Source of the DNA: Luteolibacter sp. LG18
GTDB taxonomy: Bacteria > Verrucomicrobiota > Verrucomicrobiia > Verrucomicrobiales > Akkermansiaceae
Direction: 5' to 3'
DNA length: 64,000 bases
NCBI RefSeq assembly: GCF_036322585.1
Contig: NZ_AP024600.1
Coordinates: 5,332,001 to 5,396,000, forward strand
Shown here piece by piece: positions 33,305 to 43,873 of this stretch. Position 1 is the first letter of the stretch; each line of letters starts with the position of its first letter. The position numbers and the translations under genes are program-made. Under the pieces are notes generated by a model. The model was given only the letters and a program-made list of their open reading frames with translations, was not told the DNA's origin and did no database searches.

Positions 33305-33458
33305 GATTGCATGTCGATTGTCTCACGAAAGAATCGAGGCGAAGAGCGTATGGCCGAGGCCGACGTGGTTACCATGGCCTGCGTTTCCGAACTGAGAACA
33401 TTCCACCCCTGACAGCTCTTTGACTCCGTCAACCAGCCCTCGATTGTTGAATGGCGCT

Positions 33459-35579
33459 TCATCGCGCCGCCGCTTGCTGGCCTCCGAGTTCTCCTACGAT
33501 CACCCCGCGACCGCTGGTTCCGAGATAGACCCGCCCGAACACGCGCGGATCACCGGTAATCGCGTGGATCGCTCCGAACTGATGGCGGTCGTCATTGATC
33601 CTCAGCCATGAGGTGCCCCCGTCTTCGCTTCGGAAGATTCCATCGATTCCTCCGATCCGGCCCCAGAGGTAAGCGGCTGGATAGGCATTGGTGGAAGCCG
33701 GTCGGCCAAAGCCCACCTGATAGGCCTGCTCCACCACTTCAGCCCGGTGAAATTTGGCTCCGCCGTCCGCGGAACGCCACAATCCGTTTCCTCCCGCCGC
33801 ATACCACAAATGGCCCGCTCTTCCCGGGACCGATTCAAGGCGCTGCCCGCCTTCGGGCAACTCTCCCCCGGCGGGCGTGAAGGTGGCGGCTCCATCGTCG
33901 CTCCGATACACGCGCCGTGTCACGGAATCGAACACCGAAAGCCGCAGCCGGTTCATTCGATCGGCAGCGGGCCGGTATTTTCCCGCAGGACATCCGGCGG
34001 CAGGCTTCCAGGTCGCCCCGTCGTCGGAGGAACGATAGGGGACTCCCTCCTTGGGACACAGGAGGAGAACGGCACCGTCCGCGGAAACGGCGATTTGTCC
34101 GTTATTCGAGCCCGGTGGCGCTGACGGAAAGGCTTTCCAGGTGCGGGCACCATCGCGCGAGACCGAGCCGCTGGATTCGTGCAGGCGCGCCAGAACTCCG
34201 GGAGCCATACCCGCACCGTCGAGACTGTAGGACGTACCATGGGACGGAGAATGGCGACCGCTGATCGGAGACGCATCCAAGTCGTCATGCCGAAAGCCGT
34301 CGAAGTCCCCGATCACGCTGATCAATGGCGGGCCGGAAGCAGGGCTGACCAGGCCCAGCGGCACGCTCTCCTCGAGCCCCTTGTTGTCGAAAGACCACGC
34401 GGGTTTCTTTGCCGAGACACCAGGGTCCTGGGTCGTGTACAGTCCGTAACCAGTCACAAAGGTCACTCTGCCCGGGTCAAAGGGATCGATCTCCACATCG
34501 GTGATCCAATGGGGCTTCACCGAAGCGGCCCAGGGCGCGGAACCATGGTCGAGCGTCGCTTCCGCCAGGATTCCCGTCCAAGTCTGGCCTCCGTCGTCCG
34601 AGCGGTAGATCTCGTCGCCGGGCCACCAGCGGTCGAGTGTCGAAACGACGACTCGTCCCGGAGCCCCCGGATCGGTGGCCATCCCTCCGAATCCTCCTCC
34701 GCCGCTGGGAACCTGGAGGTCTTTCCACGCGCCTTCCGGAGAAAGTTTCCACACACCCCCTTTGGACACGTTGCTGGGTCCCAATGCGTCATTGAAGGTC
34801 ACGTAGAGATTGCCCTCTCCGTCGAAGGCGGTCTGATGGGCGATCCATCCTTCAGGCTGACCCGGTACCGCGGCCCAGGAATTTCCGCCGTCCATGGATC
34901 TCCACAGGCTGGGCCCGGTGGTTTGCGCCGCACCCGCATACACGATGCCGGCACGCGAGGGATGGAAGCGGACGAAAGTGGTGGATGCCACCGGGAATGC
35001 CGGGACACGTTCCCAGTCCGCCCCGCGGCCGGTGCCGCGCCAAAGGCCGTCCTGCGAGGAGCCGATCAACAGACGTGTCCCATCGAATGGATTCACGGCC
35101 AGCCGTTCGCCGGTGCCGCGCCCATCCTGGTTGCCCCCGACCTTGAACGGAAGCTCTTTGGTGGTCCAGGTCCCCCCCCGGTCGGAGGAGGCCATGAAGG
35201 TGGCGTTCGGAGCCCACCATGCGGTGTATTGGCCACAGGCGAGATACACCCGCCCGGAATCGGCCGGATCCAGCGCCAGGCTCACCACTCCCAGCTTCAT
35301 GAATTCATTGCGGGTTCCGCCGATCGAATCGTTGAGCGGGATCCACGGGCCGTTCGGCTTGTCCCTGCGGTAGGCTCCGCCCACGTCGGTCCGGACATAT
35401 GCGAGCCCGGTCTGGCGCGGGTGATACTCGATACCGGCAACATACCCGCCGCCTCCGATCGCCACGTTCCGCCAAGTGTAATCCGCGCCACGGGCCAGAG
35501 GCAGGACGAACACCGCACCGCCAAGTGCGCGGAGCAGGAACCGGTGAACGGAAGGAAAGCGCGCGGGGAGGAAGCTCAT
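33459..35579 (-). CDS. GH74 xyloglucanase-like enzyme
   Basis: A 706-aa protein with signal peptide (FLLRALGGAVFVLPLARGA). Two seven-bladed propellers are built from BNR/Asp-box repeats (SSDRGGTWTTKEL, RSMDGGNSWAAVP, RSDDGGQTWTGIL, SRDGARTWKAFP, RSSDDGATWKPAA, RSEDGGTSWLRIN). YVRTDVGGAYR near residue 60 and WITDVEIDPFDPGRV near residue 360 carry the two catalytic Asp positions of GH74. Length and domain order are those of GH74 endo-xyloglucanases or reducing-end-specific xyloglucan hydrolases. The regulatory element at 35622-35660 lies 42 bp upstream. It is the last gene of a minus-strand cluster with GH44, an esterase, a two-component system and GH1. Confidence 0.9.
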   Translation of the reverse strand: MSFLPARFPSVHRFLLRALGGAVFVLPLARGADYTWRNVAIGGGGYVAGIEYHPRQTGLAYVRTDVGGAYRRDKPNGPWIPLNDSIGGTRNEFMKLGVVSLALDPADSGRVYLACGQYTAWWAPNATFMASSDRGGTWTTKELPFKVGGNQDGRGTGERLAVNPFDGTRLLIGSSQDGLWRGTGRGADWERVPAFPVASTTFVRFHPSRAGIVYAGAAQTTGPSLWRSMDGGNSWAAVPGQPEGWIAHQTAFDGEGNLYVTFNDALGPSNVSKGGVWKLSPEGAWKDLQVPSGGGGFGGMATDPGAPGRVVVSTLDRWWPGDEIYRSDDGGQTWTGILAEATLDHGSAPWAASVKPHWITDVEIDPFDPGRVTFVTGYGLYTTQDPGVSAKKPAWSFDNKGLEESVPLGLVSPASGPPLISVIGDFDGFRHDDLDASPISGRHSPSHGTSYSLDGAGMAPGVLARLHESSGSVSRDGARTWKAFPSAPPGSNNGQIAVSADGAVLLLCPKEGVPYRSSDDGATWKPAAGCPAGKYRPAADRMNRLRLSVFDSVTRRVYRSDDGAATFTPAGGELPEGGQRLESVPGRAGHLWYAAGGNGLWRSADGGAKFHRAEVVEQAYQVGFGRPASTNAYPAAYLWGRIGGIDGIFRSEDGGTSWLRINDDRHQFGAIHAITGDPRVFGRVYLGTSGRGVIVGELGGQQAAAR

Positions 35580-35621
35580 GAATCGTCTGTCCTATCAACC
35601 GGATGCCAAGGATGCGATCTC

Positions 35622-35660
35622 GCCGACAGGGGATTTTTCACTCCCCCATTCCGGGGAGCC
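35622..35660. promoter_or_regulatory. Recurrent 39-nt element upstream of GH74
   Basis: Aligns without gaps to 38443-38481 and 45771-45809. Shared features (plus strand): GCC(G/A)A at the left, G-rich segment, TTTT run, CCCCC, short spacer, GGGGA and GC/CC at the right. Here the left G-rich part is ACAGGGGATTTTTCAC and the core is TCCCCCATTCCGGGGAG. It is the most divergent copy. It lies 42 bp before the GH74 start and 28 bp after the GH44 stop. Confidence 0.45.
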
Positions 35661-35688
35661 ACCTTGCAACACATCCAGAGCCGCGGGC

Positions 35689-38304
35689 TCACCAGGTGAC
35701 GACGATCCGATAAAAGCATGTCACGTGGTTCCCTCCCCCGGAGTCGGTGATCTGGACGACATTGCCCGTACCCGGGATTCCCCCGAGCACCGTGGTCCAC
35801 GAGCCATTGGCCAGCTTCTCTGTTCGCTCGACGCGATAGGTCCTTCCAGACACCGTTGGAAAGCTGACCCGCATGTCGTTTCCGCTCTTCTTCAATTGAT
35901 CGATTCTCAGCAGGCTCGATGGATTGTTCGGATCGGTGCCAGCGATGAACTCCTGCATATTGGTCCAGGTATCTCCATCGGGGTCCGCGCTATCGGCGGC
36001 GATCCCGGCGTTTGCCACCGCGCCGAAATTCCCCAGCCGCCAACTTTCCACCGGAGTGTAGGTGGCCGCGATGATTTCCGCGCCAGTAAGGACCCGGTTG
36101 TAGAGCCGCACTTCGTCGAGTGTGCCGTTCAGATAATTGTATCCCGGCTGGAGTCCGCCGATGCGGAGCATGGTCGGCCAGTTGCGCGGACCGGTGGGAC
36201 CGGTTCCGCTGCCGCTCAGAACGCCGTCCACATACACCCGCATCGCCCCGCTGGTGTTGTCCCTTGTAGCCGCGACATGGTGCCACGTGCCGTCATTGAT
36301 GGCGGCGGATGAAACCACGGAGGTGTCCCCGTTGGAGGAACCGATACCAAGGACAAACCTCCCGTTGACGATGGATGTGCCCCAGTCGGCCCCTCCCCCG
36401 CCGATCTCGCCATCCACCAGCCCCTTACCCGTCCACCAGTGCGCACCGGCGCTGCCTGCCGTGTCGGTGGTCTTGACCCACATCGTCACGGTGAAGTCGT
36501 CCGTGACCGGAGGAGGAATGGTGACGCTGGCTCCACTGCCATTGAATTGCGCGGCCTGCGAACCAACCTTGCCCGCCACGTAGGTCACGCCTGACGGGGA
36601 ACCATGGAAGCCGTTTCCGCTGTTGTCCTGGGCGTTGCCCTCGAAGGCGTAGCGCGCCCGGAAGCCCGGCGGGGTGCCCGCTCCCGGAATCACGAACAAG
36701 GTGACGCTTTGGGGCGGAGCGCTGAAGAAAACGCTGTCGTTGGCCACCGGCGCGTCGGCGAGCCGGTTGATCGCGTTGGCGTTGTTCAGTTGCCAGACCT
36801 GAGCCGGGGCACTGGCGGCGAAACCGGCGAGATTCACCGTGACAGGCGTGTTCGCGGACAGGCGCTTGCAGATCACCATCACGGTCAGGGCATTGTCGGC
36901 GCCGCGCTGGGCCGCGAAGGCCGAGATCTGGTCCGGATTCTGGACGACAGCCGAGACGCTGGTGTCGCCGAAGGTGCTCTTCGCCCCATCGTAGTTCCGA
37001 TACATCTTGAAAGCGCTCCGGACCGGCTCCCCGGTTCCGAGCGAGCCCCAGAACGTCGCGAGATCGACGCCCTCGCGGCCAAAGATCCCGAGAACATCGG
37101 CTTGGGCAATCGCGCCGCTGATGTGGCCTTCCGCTCCCCAGCTATACTCGGTGATGGCGATCCTGGTGCCGGGATAGAAGTTGTTTACCCAGTTCTTCAT
37201 CCGGGGAATGAGCTGCACCGAGTTACCGATCCAACTGGAGGAAACGTAGGAGGTGTCCCAAAGGTCGCGGGTGCACTCATTGCGTTTGAGCTGGGCCGCC
37301 GTGGACGAATCCCCCTGGCTGAACTCGTTGTACTGCGGGTAATAGTGTAGACTGAAAACATCCAGCAATCGCCTGCCGGTGGTGTTGTGACTGGCTTTGA
37401 GTTCCTTCAGCAGCCACGGCATGTAGTCCGCACCGCCGTGGGCCGCCCGATCGGCTCCTCCCGGCACCGAGGTGTCATAGGAACTGCTGAAATAATTCGG
37501 CCAGCCCCATTCCTCCGGACCGACGATCTGCGCGGAGGCATCCACATCCTTGATCTTCCCGGCGTAGTCCACGATCTTGTTGCGGATCGTGTCCATCGTG
37601 GGTCCCACGGTCATGAGGTCCCGGTGCTGGGCGGGCCACACACCGTGCTCATTGCCCATGATGTAGTAGCGCACGCCATTGCCGGACGAGTTGCCGAACT
37701 TGTTCACCAGATGCTGCACCCACTGCTGCTGGAGCGTGGAGTTGTTCGGAACGTAGGCGTCATTGGGATCGTTCCATGAGATGATGGCACCATCGCTGGC
37801 CCGCACGCCGTTCCCGGCATCCGGGAACCAAGGATCGGTGCCGGTCTGCGGGCCATACTTGGAGACCGGGAACGAGGCGAGGCCGGACCGATTCGGCCCG
37901 AGCTTGGCAATCCAATCCATGATGGGGATCGTGATCATGGGCTGGGCTCCCGCCGTCTTGGTGGACGTGATGAAGGCGTCGGCTCCCGCACTGGGAGCGG
38001 AGCCATCGGAGTCCGGGAGGCTTTCGAAATACCAATCCGCGGATCGGTTGGTGGCATTCGTCTGCCAGTTGTAGGTCGAGGTCGCGTTCCCTCCCCGGCG
38101 GTCGACGGTCAGATTCAGGTCGAGCAGCGTGGCCTGGTCGGCCCAGTTCGCGCCATAGATGAGAGGGCTGATCGTGTTCCGGTTCGCAAAGACGTCCACC
38201 TGGATCGTCGCGGCGGGGTTGTCGGCGGAGGCCGTGGCAACCATGGCGGGCAAGACCCCGATCCCGGAGGCGAGCAGCCTCATCACGCGGCCTCGCATCG
38301 GCAT
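35689..38304 (-). CDS. GH44 endo-beta-glucanase with LamG and C-terminal module
   Basis: The frame opens at 38349, but a strong AAGGAGG sits 4 nt before the ATG at 38304, which also begins a proper signal peptide (MPMRGRVMRLLASGIGVLPA). The GH44 catalytic domain runs to about residue 535: RRGGNATSTYNWQTNATNRS, acid/base Glu in YYIMGNEHGVW, DVFSLHYYPQYNEF, nucleophile Glu in AITEYSWGAEGH. A LamG/Con-A domain (~550-740) and the shared C-terminal module (ADPDGDTWTNMQEF, TYRVERTEKL..CFYRIVV) follow. GH44 enzymes act on cellulose, xyloglucan and mixed beta-glucans, fitting the GH74 and GH1 neighbours. The recurrent 39-nt element lies upstream at 38443-38481. Confidence 0.92.
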   Translation of the reverse strand: MPMRGRVMRLLASGIGVLPAMVATASADNPAATIQVDVFANRNTISPLIYGANWADQATLLDLNLTVDRRGGNATSTYNWQTNATNRSADWYFESLPDSDGSAPSAGADAFITSTKTAGAQPMITIPIMDWIAKLGPNRSGLASFPVSKYGPQTGTDPWFPDAGNGVRASDGAIISWNDPNDAYVPNNSTLQQQWVQHLVNKFGNSSGNGVRYYIMGNEHGVWPAQHRDLMTVGPTMDTIRNKIVDYAGKIKDVDASAQIVGPEEWGWPNYFSSSYDTSVPGGADRAAHGGADYMPWLLKELKASHNTTGRRLLDVFSLHYYPQYNEFSQGDSSTAAQLKRNECTRDLWDTSYVSSSWIGNSVQLIPRMKNWVNNFYPGTRIAITEYSWGAEGHISGAIAQADVLGIFGREGVDLATFWGSLGTGEPVRSAFKMYRNYDGAKSTFGDTSVSAVVQNPDQISAFAAQRGADNALTVMVICKRLSANTPVTVNLAGFAASAPAQVWQLNNANAINRLADAPVANDSVFFSAPPQSVTLFVIPGAGTPPGFRARYAFEGNAQDNSGNGFHGSPSGVTYVAGKVGSQAAQFNGSGASVTIPPPVTDDFTVTMWVKTTDTAGSAGAHWWTGKGLVDGEIGGGGADWGTSIVNGRFVLGIGSSNGDTSVVSSAAINDGTWHHVAATRDNTSGAMRVYVDGVLSGSGTGPTGPRNWPTMLRIGGLQPGYNYLNGTLDEVRLYNRVLTGAEIIAATYTPVESWRLGNFGAVANAGIAADSADPDGDTWTNMQEFIAGTDPNNPSSLLRIDQLKKSGNDMRVSFPTVSGRTYRVERTEKLANGSWTTVLGGIPGTGNVVQITDSGGGNHVTCFYRIVVTW

Positions 38305-38442
38305 GGTGCCTCCTTGTTCCACGAAATGAAGCGCGTATCGGTTGATCATGGGGTCGGGATGCCCATCGTCGCCGGGCCTTGTGGATTTCCAGCGATCGAT
38401 GGGTCCACCCAGCGCATCACAATCGAAGCCTCTGCTCCACTC

Positions 38443-38481
38443 CGCCGAGGAGTGGTTTTACCCTCCCCCGAACGGGGGAAG
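38443..38481. promoter_or_regulatory. Recurrent 39-nt element upstream of GH44
   Basis: Matches 31 of 39 positions with 45771-45809. The core CCCCCG-AA-CGGGGG (38465-38478) is a perfect inverted repeat. To its left, CCACTCC-GCCGA-GGAGTGG followed by TTTTA forms a second hairpin. It lies ~140 bp before the GH44 start and 27 bp downstream of the esterase stop. Confidence 0.5.
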
Positions 38482-38507
38482 CGGTCGGCGTGCGGCGGTT
38501 GGCCCCG

Positions 38508-40121
<1,614 letters not shown>

Positions 40122-40125
<4 letters not shown>

Positions 40126-42173
40126 GTCGAAAGAGTGACGGAAACCTCGGTGCCTTCGTCGGGACGGCTGTCAATCGAGAGACTGCCACCGAGCGCGGCC
40201 ACCCGTTCATGCATGCCGGTGATGCCAAAACCTTTGCCGGTCAACCCGGCAACGTCGAAACCGCGGCCGTTGTCGCGCACGCTGAGCGTGACCCAGTCGT
40301 CCCCGAAACGAAGCTCCACCAGGATTCTCCTGGCCCCGGAATAGCGGACGGCATTGGTCAACGCCTCCTGCCCGACCCGCAGAAGCGCGCTCTCGTGTTC
40401 GGCCGACAAGGACCGCGGTGCGCCCTCGGTTTCAAACTGCGTGGCGATCTCGCCACCATGGGTGAGATCCGCGGCAAAACGCTGCAAGGCGGTCGCCAAA
40501 TCCGCTTCGCCGAGCGCCAACGGGCGGAGGTTCCAAACCGTCCGGCGCGCTTCGCGCATGCTTTCCCGGACCAGGCGACGCGCGCTTTCAAGGTGAACGA
40601 AAGCCCTCTCCGGATCTTCCGTCACCTCATCACGCACACACTCCAGTTGCAGCGAAATGGACGTCAGTCCTTGTGCCAGGGAGTCGTGGATCTCCCGGGC
40701 GAAACGACCTCGCTCGGCGAGCACCGCTTCGAAGGAGCGGCGTTCGGCATCCAGTTCGCGCTGCCGCCGGGCATGGTTCCAACCATAGACCGCCAACAAG
40801 GTCGCAATGATCGCGGCGGAAGCCATCGCCACCCGCGGAGGCGTCCACCACGGAGGCAATGACAGGATCCGCAGATCGGCCGGTGAACGCAGCAGCAGCA
40901 GCAATTTGTCCTCTCCCTGCAGCGGCACGAACGCCCCCACGGAACTGATCCGCGCGATACCGCACACCCGGACCTGGGAACCGGGAATCAACTTCGGCAG
41001 GGGGCCGGCCTGCAAATCCAGCAGGGCGCGGAAGACCGTGGTCTTGTTGCGGAGCTCGAGGGTAGTCCCGTCTTCTCCGCGAAATACATCGAGCAACTCC
41101 GCTTCCAGCGAGACGAGATCGGCTTGATGTTGCGCGTGGAAAACCTCCCGGCCTTCGAATTCGAGCGGTTGCGGCGGATCCACCTTGCCCACCACGCGCG
41201 CGCTGAGCGCCCGCAGGATCGGCTTCATGGGCTCCACGGCGGGCCAGCCGTCGGCCTCGACAATGCTTCCCGGGATGGCCGCGAGGGGCTGGGCCGTCTG
41301 GACCCACAACCCTCCCCCATCGGTCCGGAGAAAAAGCCCGCTGCCGGGAATCACCATCGTGACCGCACCGCGCACGCGCACAAAGCGGTCCGGCCCCGCC
41401 CCGGTAAAGCGGAACAGGTCGTCCGCCCGCACCACCGTGGGCGTCGAGCGGCGGTCGGGGGAATCGAGCCGCACGACGTCGGCGAGGGAACTCACCCGCA
41501 GGAAGCGCCGGGTCATTTGCCGGTTGGTATTGAAAACGGTGGCGGCCACGCCGCGGAGGCGCACGCGGGCCTCGGCGAGATCCCACGGAACCGATTCCGG
41601 AGGCAGCGGCCCTTCGATCAAGACGTGGAATTTACAGGGGCCGGTCTGGCACTCCAGCACCACCTGTTCCGAGTTCATCAAAACCTCATGCACCAGGGTC
41701 TCCACCTTCACCCAGTCACAGTCGAGGTCCGGACGTTCCAAATCCTCCGCGCCGATCAAGCGCGGCTCGGGGAGGGCTTGGTGGCTGAGGATCTCGATCC
41801 GGGGTGCACCACCGCCGGTTCCGCGGACGACCGGAGCAAACAAGCCTTCCCCGGTGACACCGGTGACCTCGATGGAGTCCCCCACCGCGGGCCAAACCAG
41901 GTTCCCCTCCTCCGGCTGCTCGACGAAGATCCCCGAGGCTCCGTCGTGCAGAAACAAAGCCCGTCCCTGGGGATGCACGAAAGGAACAAAACCACGGAGC
42001 CTGACCGGGCGGGCCTTCGCCGCCTCCCCGGGTGAAAGCGCGCGTATCTCCGCGGCAGACATGAGCGGGGCCTGGGCCCGGGCAGGAACCAAGCCGGACC
42101 ACAACACCACGGCCACCCGCAGGCAAACCATGAAATTGAAAAGGCCACGCATTCGACCGAACGAGGAGGTCAA
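40122..42173 (-). CDS. Sensor histidine kinase with OB-like external repeats
   Basis: A 683-aa protein with signal peptide or TM1 (LRVAVVLWSGLVPARAQA). A ~420-aa external region is made of about three similar beta-barrel-like units (VRLRGFVPFVHPQGRALFLH; VRVRGAVTMVIPGSGLFLRT; SLEAELLDVFRGEDGTTLEL), each ending in a V-G-D-S/V-x-G strand and reminiscent of OB folds. TM2 is VAMASAAIIATLLAVYGWNH. HisKA_3 has phospho-His in FAREIHDSLAQGLTSISLQ, and HATPase_c has GQEALTNAVRYSGA, VRDNGRGFD and GFGITGMHERV. It is common in Verrucomicrobiota and presumably senses a saccharide or envelope state. It is coupled to the regulator at 39499-40125. Confidence 0.88.
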
Positions 42174-42310
42174 GGGCTGGAGGTGGGTTTCAAATCAAGG
42201 ACCGGACCCTCCTCTTAGCCGAACGAAATTCACGACGCCAGAAGAACAAGTGCTTTCCCTGTTAACGTGAAACATTTCGATCCATCGGAGGAACGTCCCG
42301 TTGCTTCGTC

Positions 42311-43813
42311 TCAAAGCACCCGCCCCTCGCGGATCACCTGCCGGTACCACTCGAAGCTTTGTTTGGGCGTGCGCTTCTGGGTCGCGAAATCCACGTGAAC
42401 CATGCCGAACCGCCGCGCGTAGCCGTATGACCATTCGAAATTGTCGAGCAGGCTCCACTGGAAGTAGCCTTTCAGCGGATAACCTTCGGCCACCGCACGG
42501 CTTGCCTGCCGGAGGTAGGACCGCAAGTAGAGCACGCGATCGAGATCGACCACCTCTCCACCACTGGAAACTTGGTCGTCGGAGGCGCAGCCGTTCTCGG
42601 AGATGACCAAAGGAAGGTCCTTCTTTCCGATCGCCTCTCCGATCAGGCGGATCGCCCAATACATGGATTCGGGCACGAGGTTGAGCCAGGGCATCTGCAT
42701 CTTCGGGTAGCTTTCGGGCATTCCCAGGATCTCATAGCCACGGGAGTTTTCCGCCGCCCGCGTGTATTGGCCGGTGTAGAGGTTGATCCCCAGCACATCC
42801 AAAGGCTGGCCGATGATCTCCATGTCCCTCGCGGCAATCTCGGGCGCTTCCGACCCCAGGGTTTCAAGCACTCCCGGGCCATATTCCCCGGTGAGAGCCG
42901 GCACCAGGACGGTTCCGTTGTGCTCCTCCGCCAGGAAGGCCTTCTTCGCCGCCGCGATGTTCCCGGGTGTCTCGATCACCGGCACGTAGGTGTCGCAATT
43001 CACCACCAGCGCGACCTTGCAGGGCACAGGCGAGGCCGCGCGGATCGCCTGGCACCCCAGGCCGTGGGCCAGCAGCGCGTGGTGGACGGTCTGCTGCACC
43101 TCCTTCTTCCGCTTGACCACCGTCCCTGGCGCGTGCTGCGGAGTGCCTCCGACTCCATATCCCATGTAGGTGAAGCAGAAGATCTCGTTGATGGTCATCC
43201 AATCCGTGATCCGATCGCCAAGCCGCGAGACCACGGCCGAGCAGTAGTCGGCGAAATCCTTCGCCATTTCCCGGCTGCGCCAGGATCCGTATCGATCCTC
43301 CAATGCCTGCGGACTGTCCCAATGGAAGAGCGTCGCATGGGGCCGGATCCCGTGGTCCCGCAGCGTGTCCACCAGGCGCTTGTAGAAGTCGATGCCCTTG
43401 TCGTTCACCGCACCGCGGCCGTCGGGCACAATGCGGGGCCAGGAAATACTGAACCGGTAGTGCTTCACGCCGAGATCCGCCATCAGCTTCACGTCTCCGG
43501 CGAAGCGCCGGTAGTGATCGCAGGCGACATCACCGGTGTCTCCGCCCTTCACCCGGCCGTCGACCCTGGAAAACGTATCCCACACGCTCGGTTTGCGCCC
43601 GTCGTCGGAAGCGGCGCCTTCGATTTGAAAAGCCGAGGTCGCGACCCCCCATTGGAAATCCGGGGGAAAATCGGAGACATTCGGCCGGAGCGCCGTTCCT
43701 GCGGACGTGGCTGAAGCCCCTTCACCGGAGCCAGCAGCCAACGAATCGAGAGCCAGCGAGCCAAACCCCAGGGAACCGAGGAACCCGCGGCGGGTAAAAG
43801 ACGGATGCGTCAT
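42311..43813 (-). CDS. GH1 beta-glucosidase with Tat signal
   Basis: A 500-aa protein. FTRRGFLGSLGFGSLAL is a twin-arginine (Tat) signal, so the enzyme is exported folded, unlike most GH1 enzymes. GH1 landmarks: FQWGVATSAFQIEGAASDDG, HYRFSISWPRIVPDGRG, acid/base Glu in DWMTINEIFCF (the usual P after E is I), nucleophile Glu in LVISENGCASDD, and YFQWSLLDNFEWSYGYARRF. It would cleave cellobiose and other beta-glucosides produced by GH44/GH74, in the periplasm. It lies upstream of the two-component pair and downstream of the PATR gene on the same strand. Confidence 0.93.
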   Translation of the reverse strand: MTHPSFTRRGFLGSLGFGSLALDSLAAGSGEGASATSAGTALRPNVSDFPPDFQWGVATSAFQIEGAASDDGRKPSVWDTFSRVDGRVKGGDTGDVACDHYRRFAGDVKLMADLGVKHYRFSISWPRIVPDGRGAVNDKGIDFYKRLVDTLRDHGIRPHATLFHWDSPQALEDRYGSWRSREMAKDFADYCSAVVSRLGDRITDWMTINEIFCFTYMGYGVGGTPQHAPGTVVKRKKEVQQTVHHALLAHGLGCQAIRAASPVPCKVALVVNCDTYVPVIETPGNIAAAKKAFLAEEHNGTVLVPALTGEYGPGVLETLGSEAPEIAARDMEIIGQPLDVLGINLYTGQYTRAAENSRGYEILGMPESYPKMQMPWLNLVPESMYWAIRLIGEAIGKKDLPLVISENGCASDDQVSSGGEVVDLDRVLYLRSYLRQASRAVAEGYPLKGYFQWSLLDNFEWSYGYARRFGMVHVDFATQKRTPKQSFEWYRQVIREGRVL

Positions 43814-43873
43814 AGAAAAGAAAACAAGAGGGCTGAGGAAACTCCAAATCCTTCGGATCGGTCAGAACCTGGA

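Noticed and set aside
34179..35699. 506-codon plus-strand frame opposite GH74
   Set aside because: Antisense shadow; the BNR repeats and catalytic Asp are on the minus strand.
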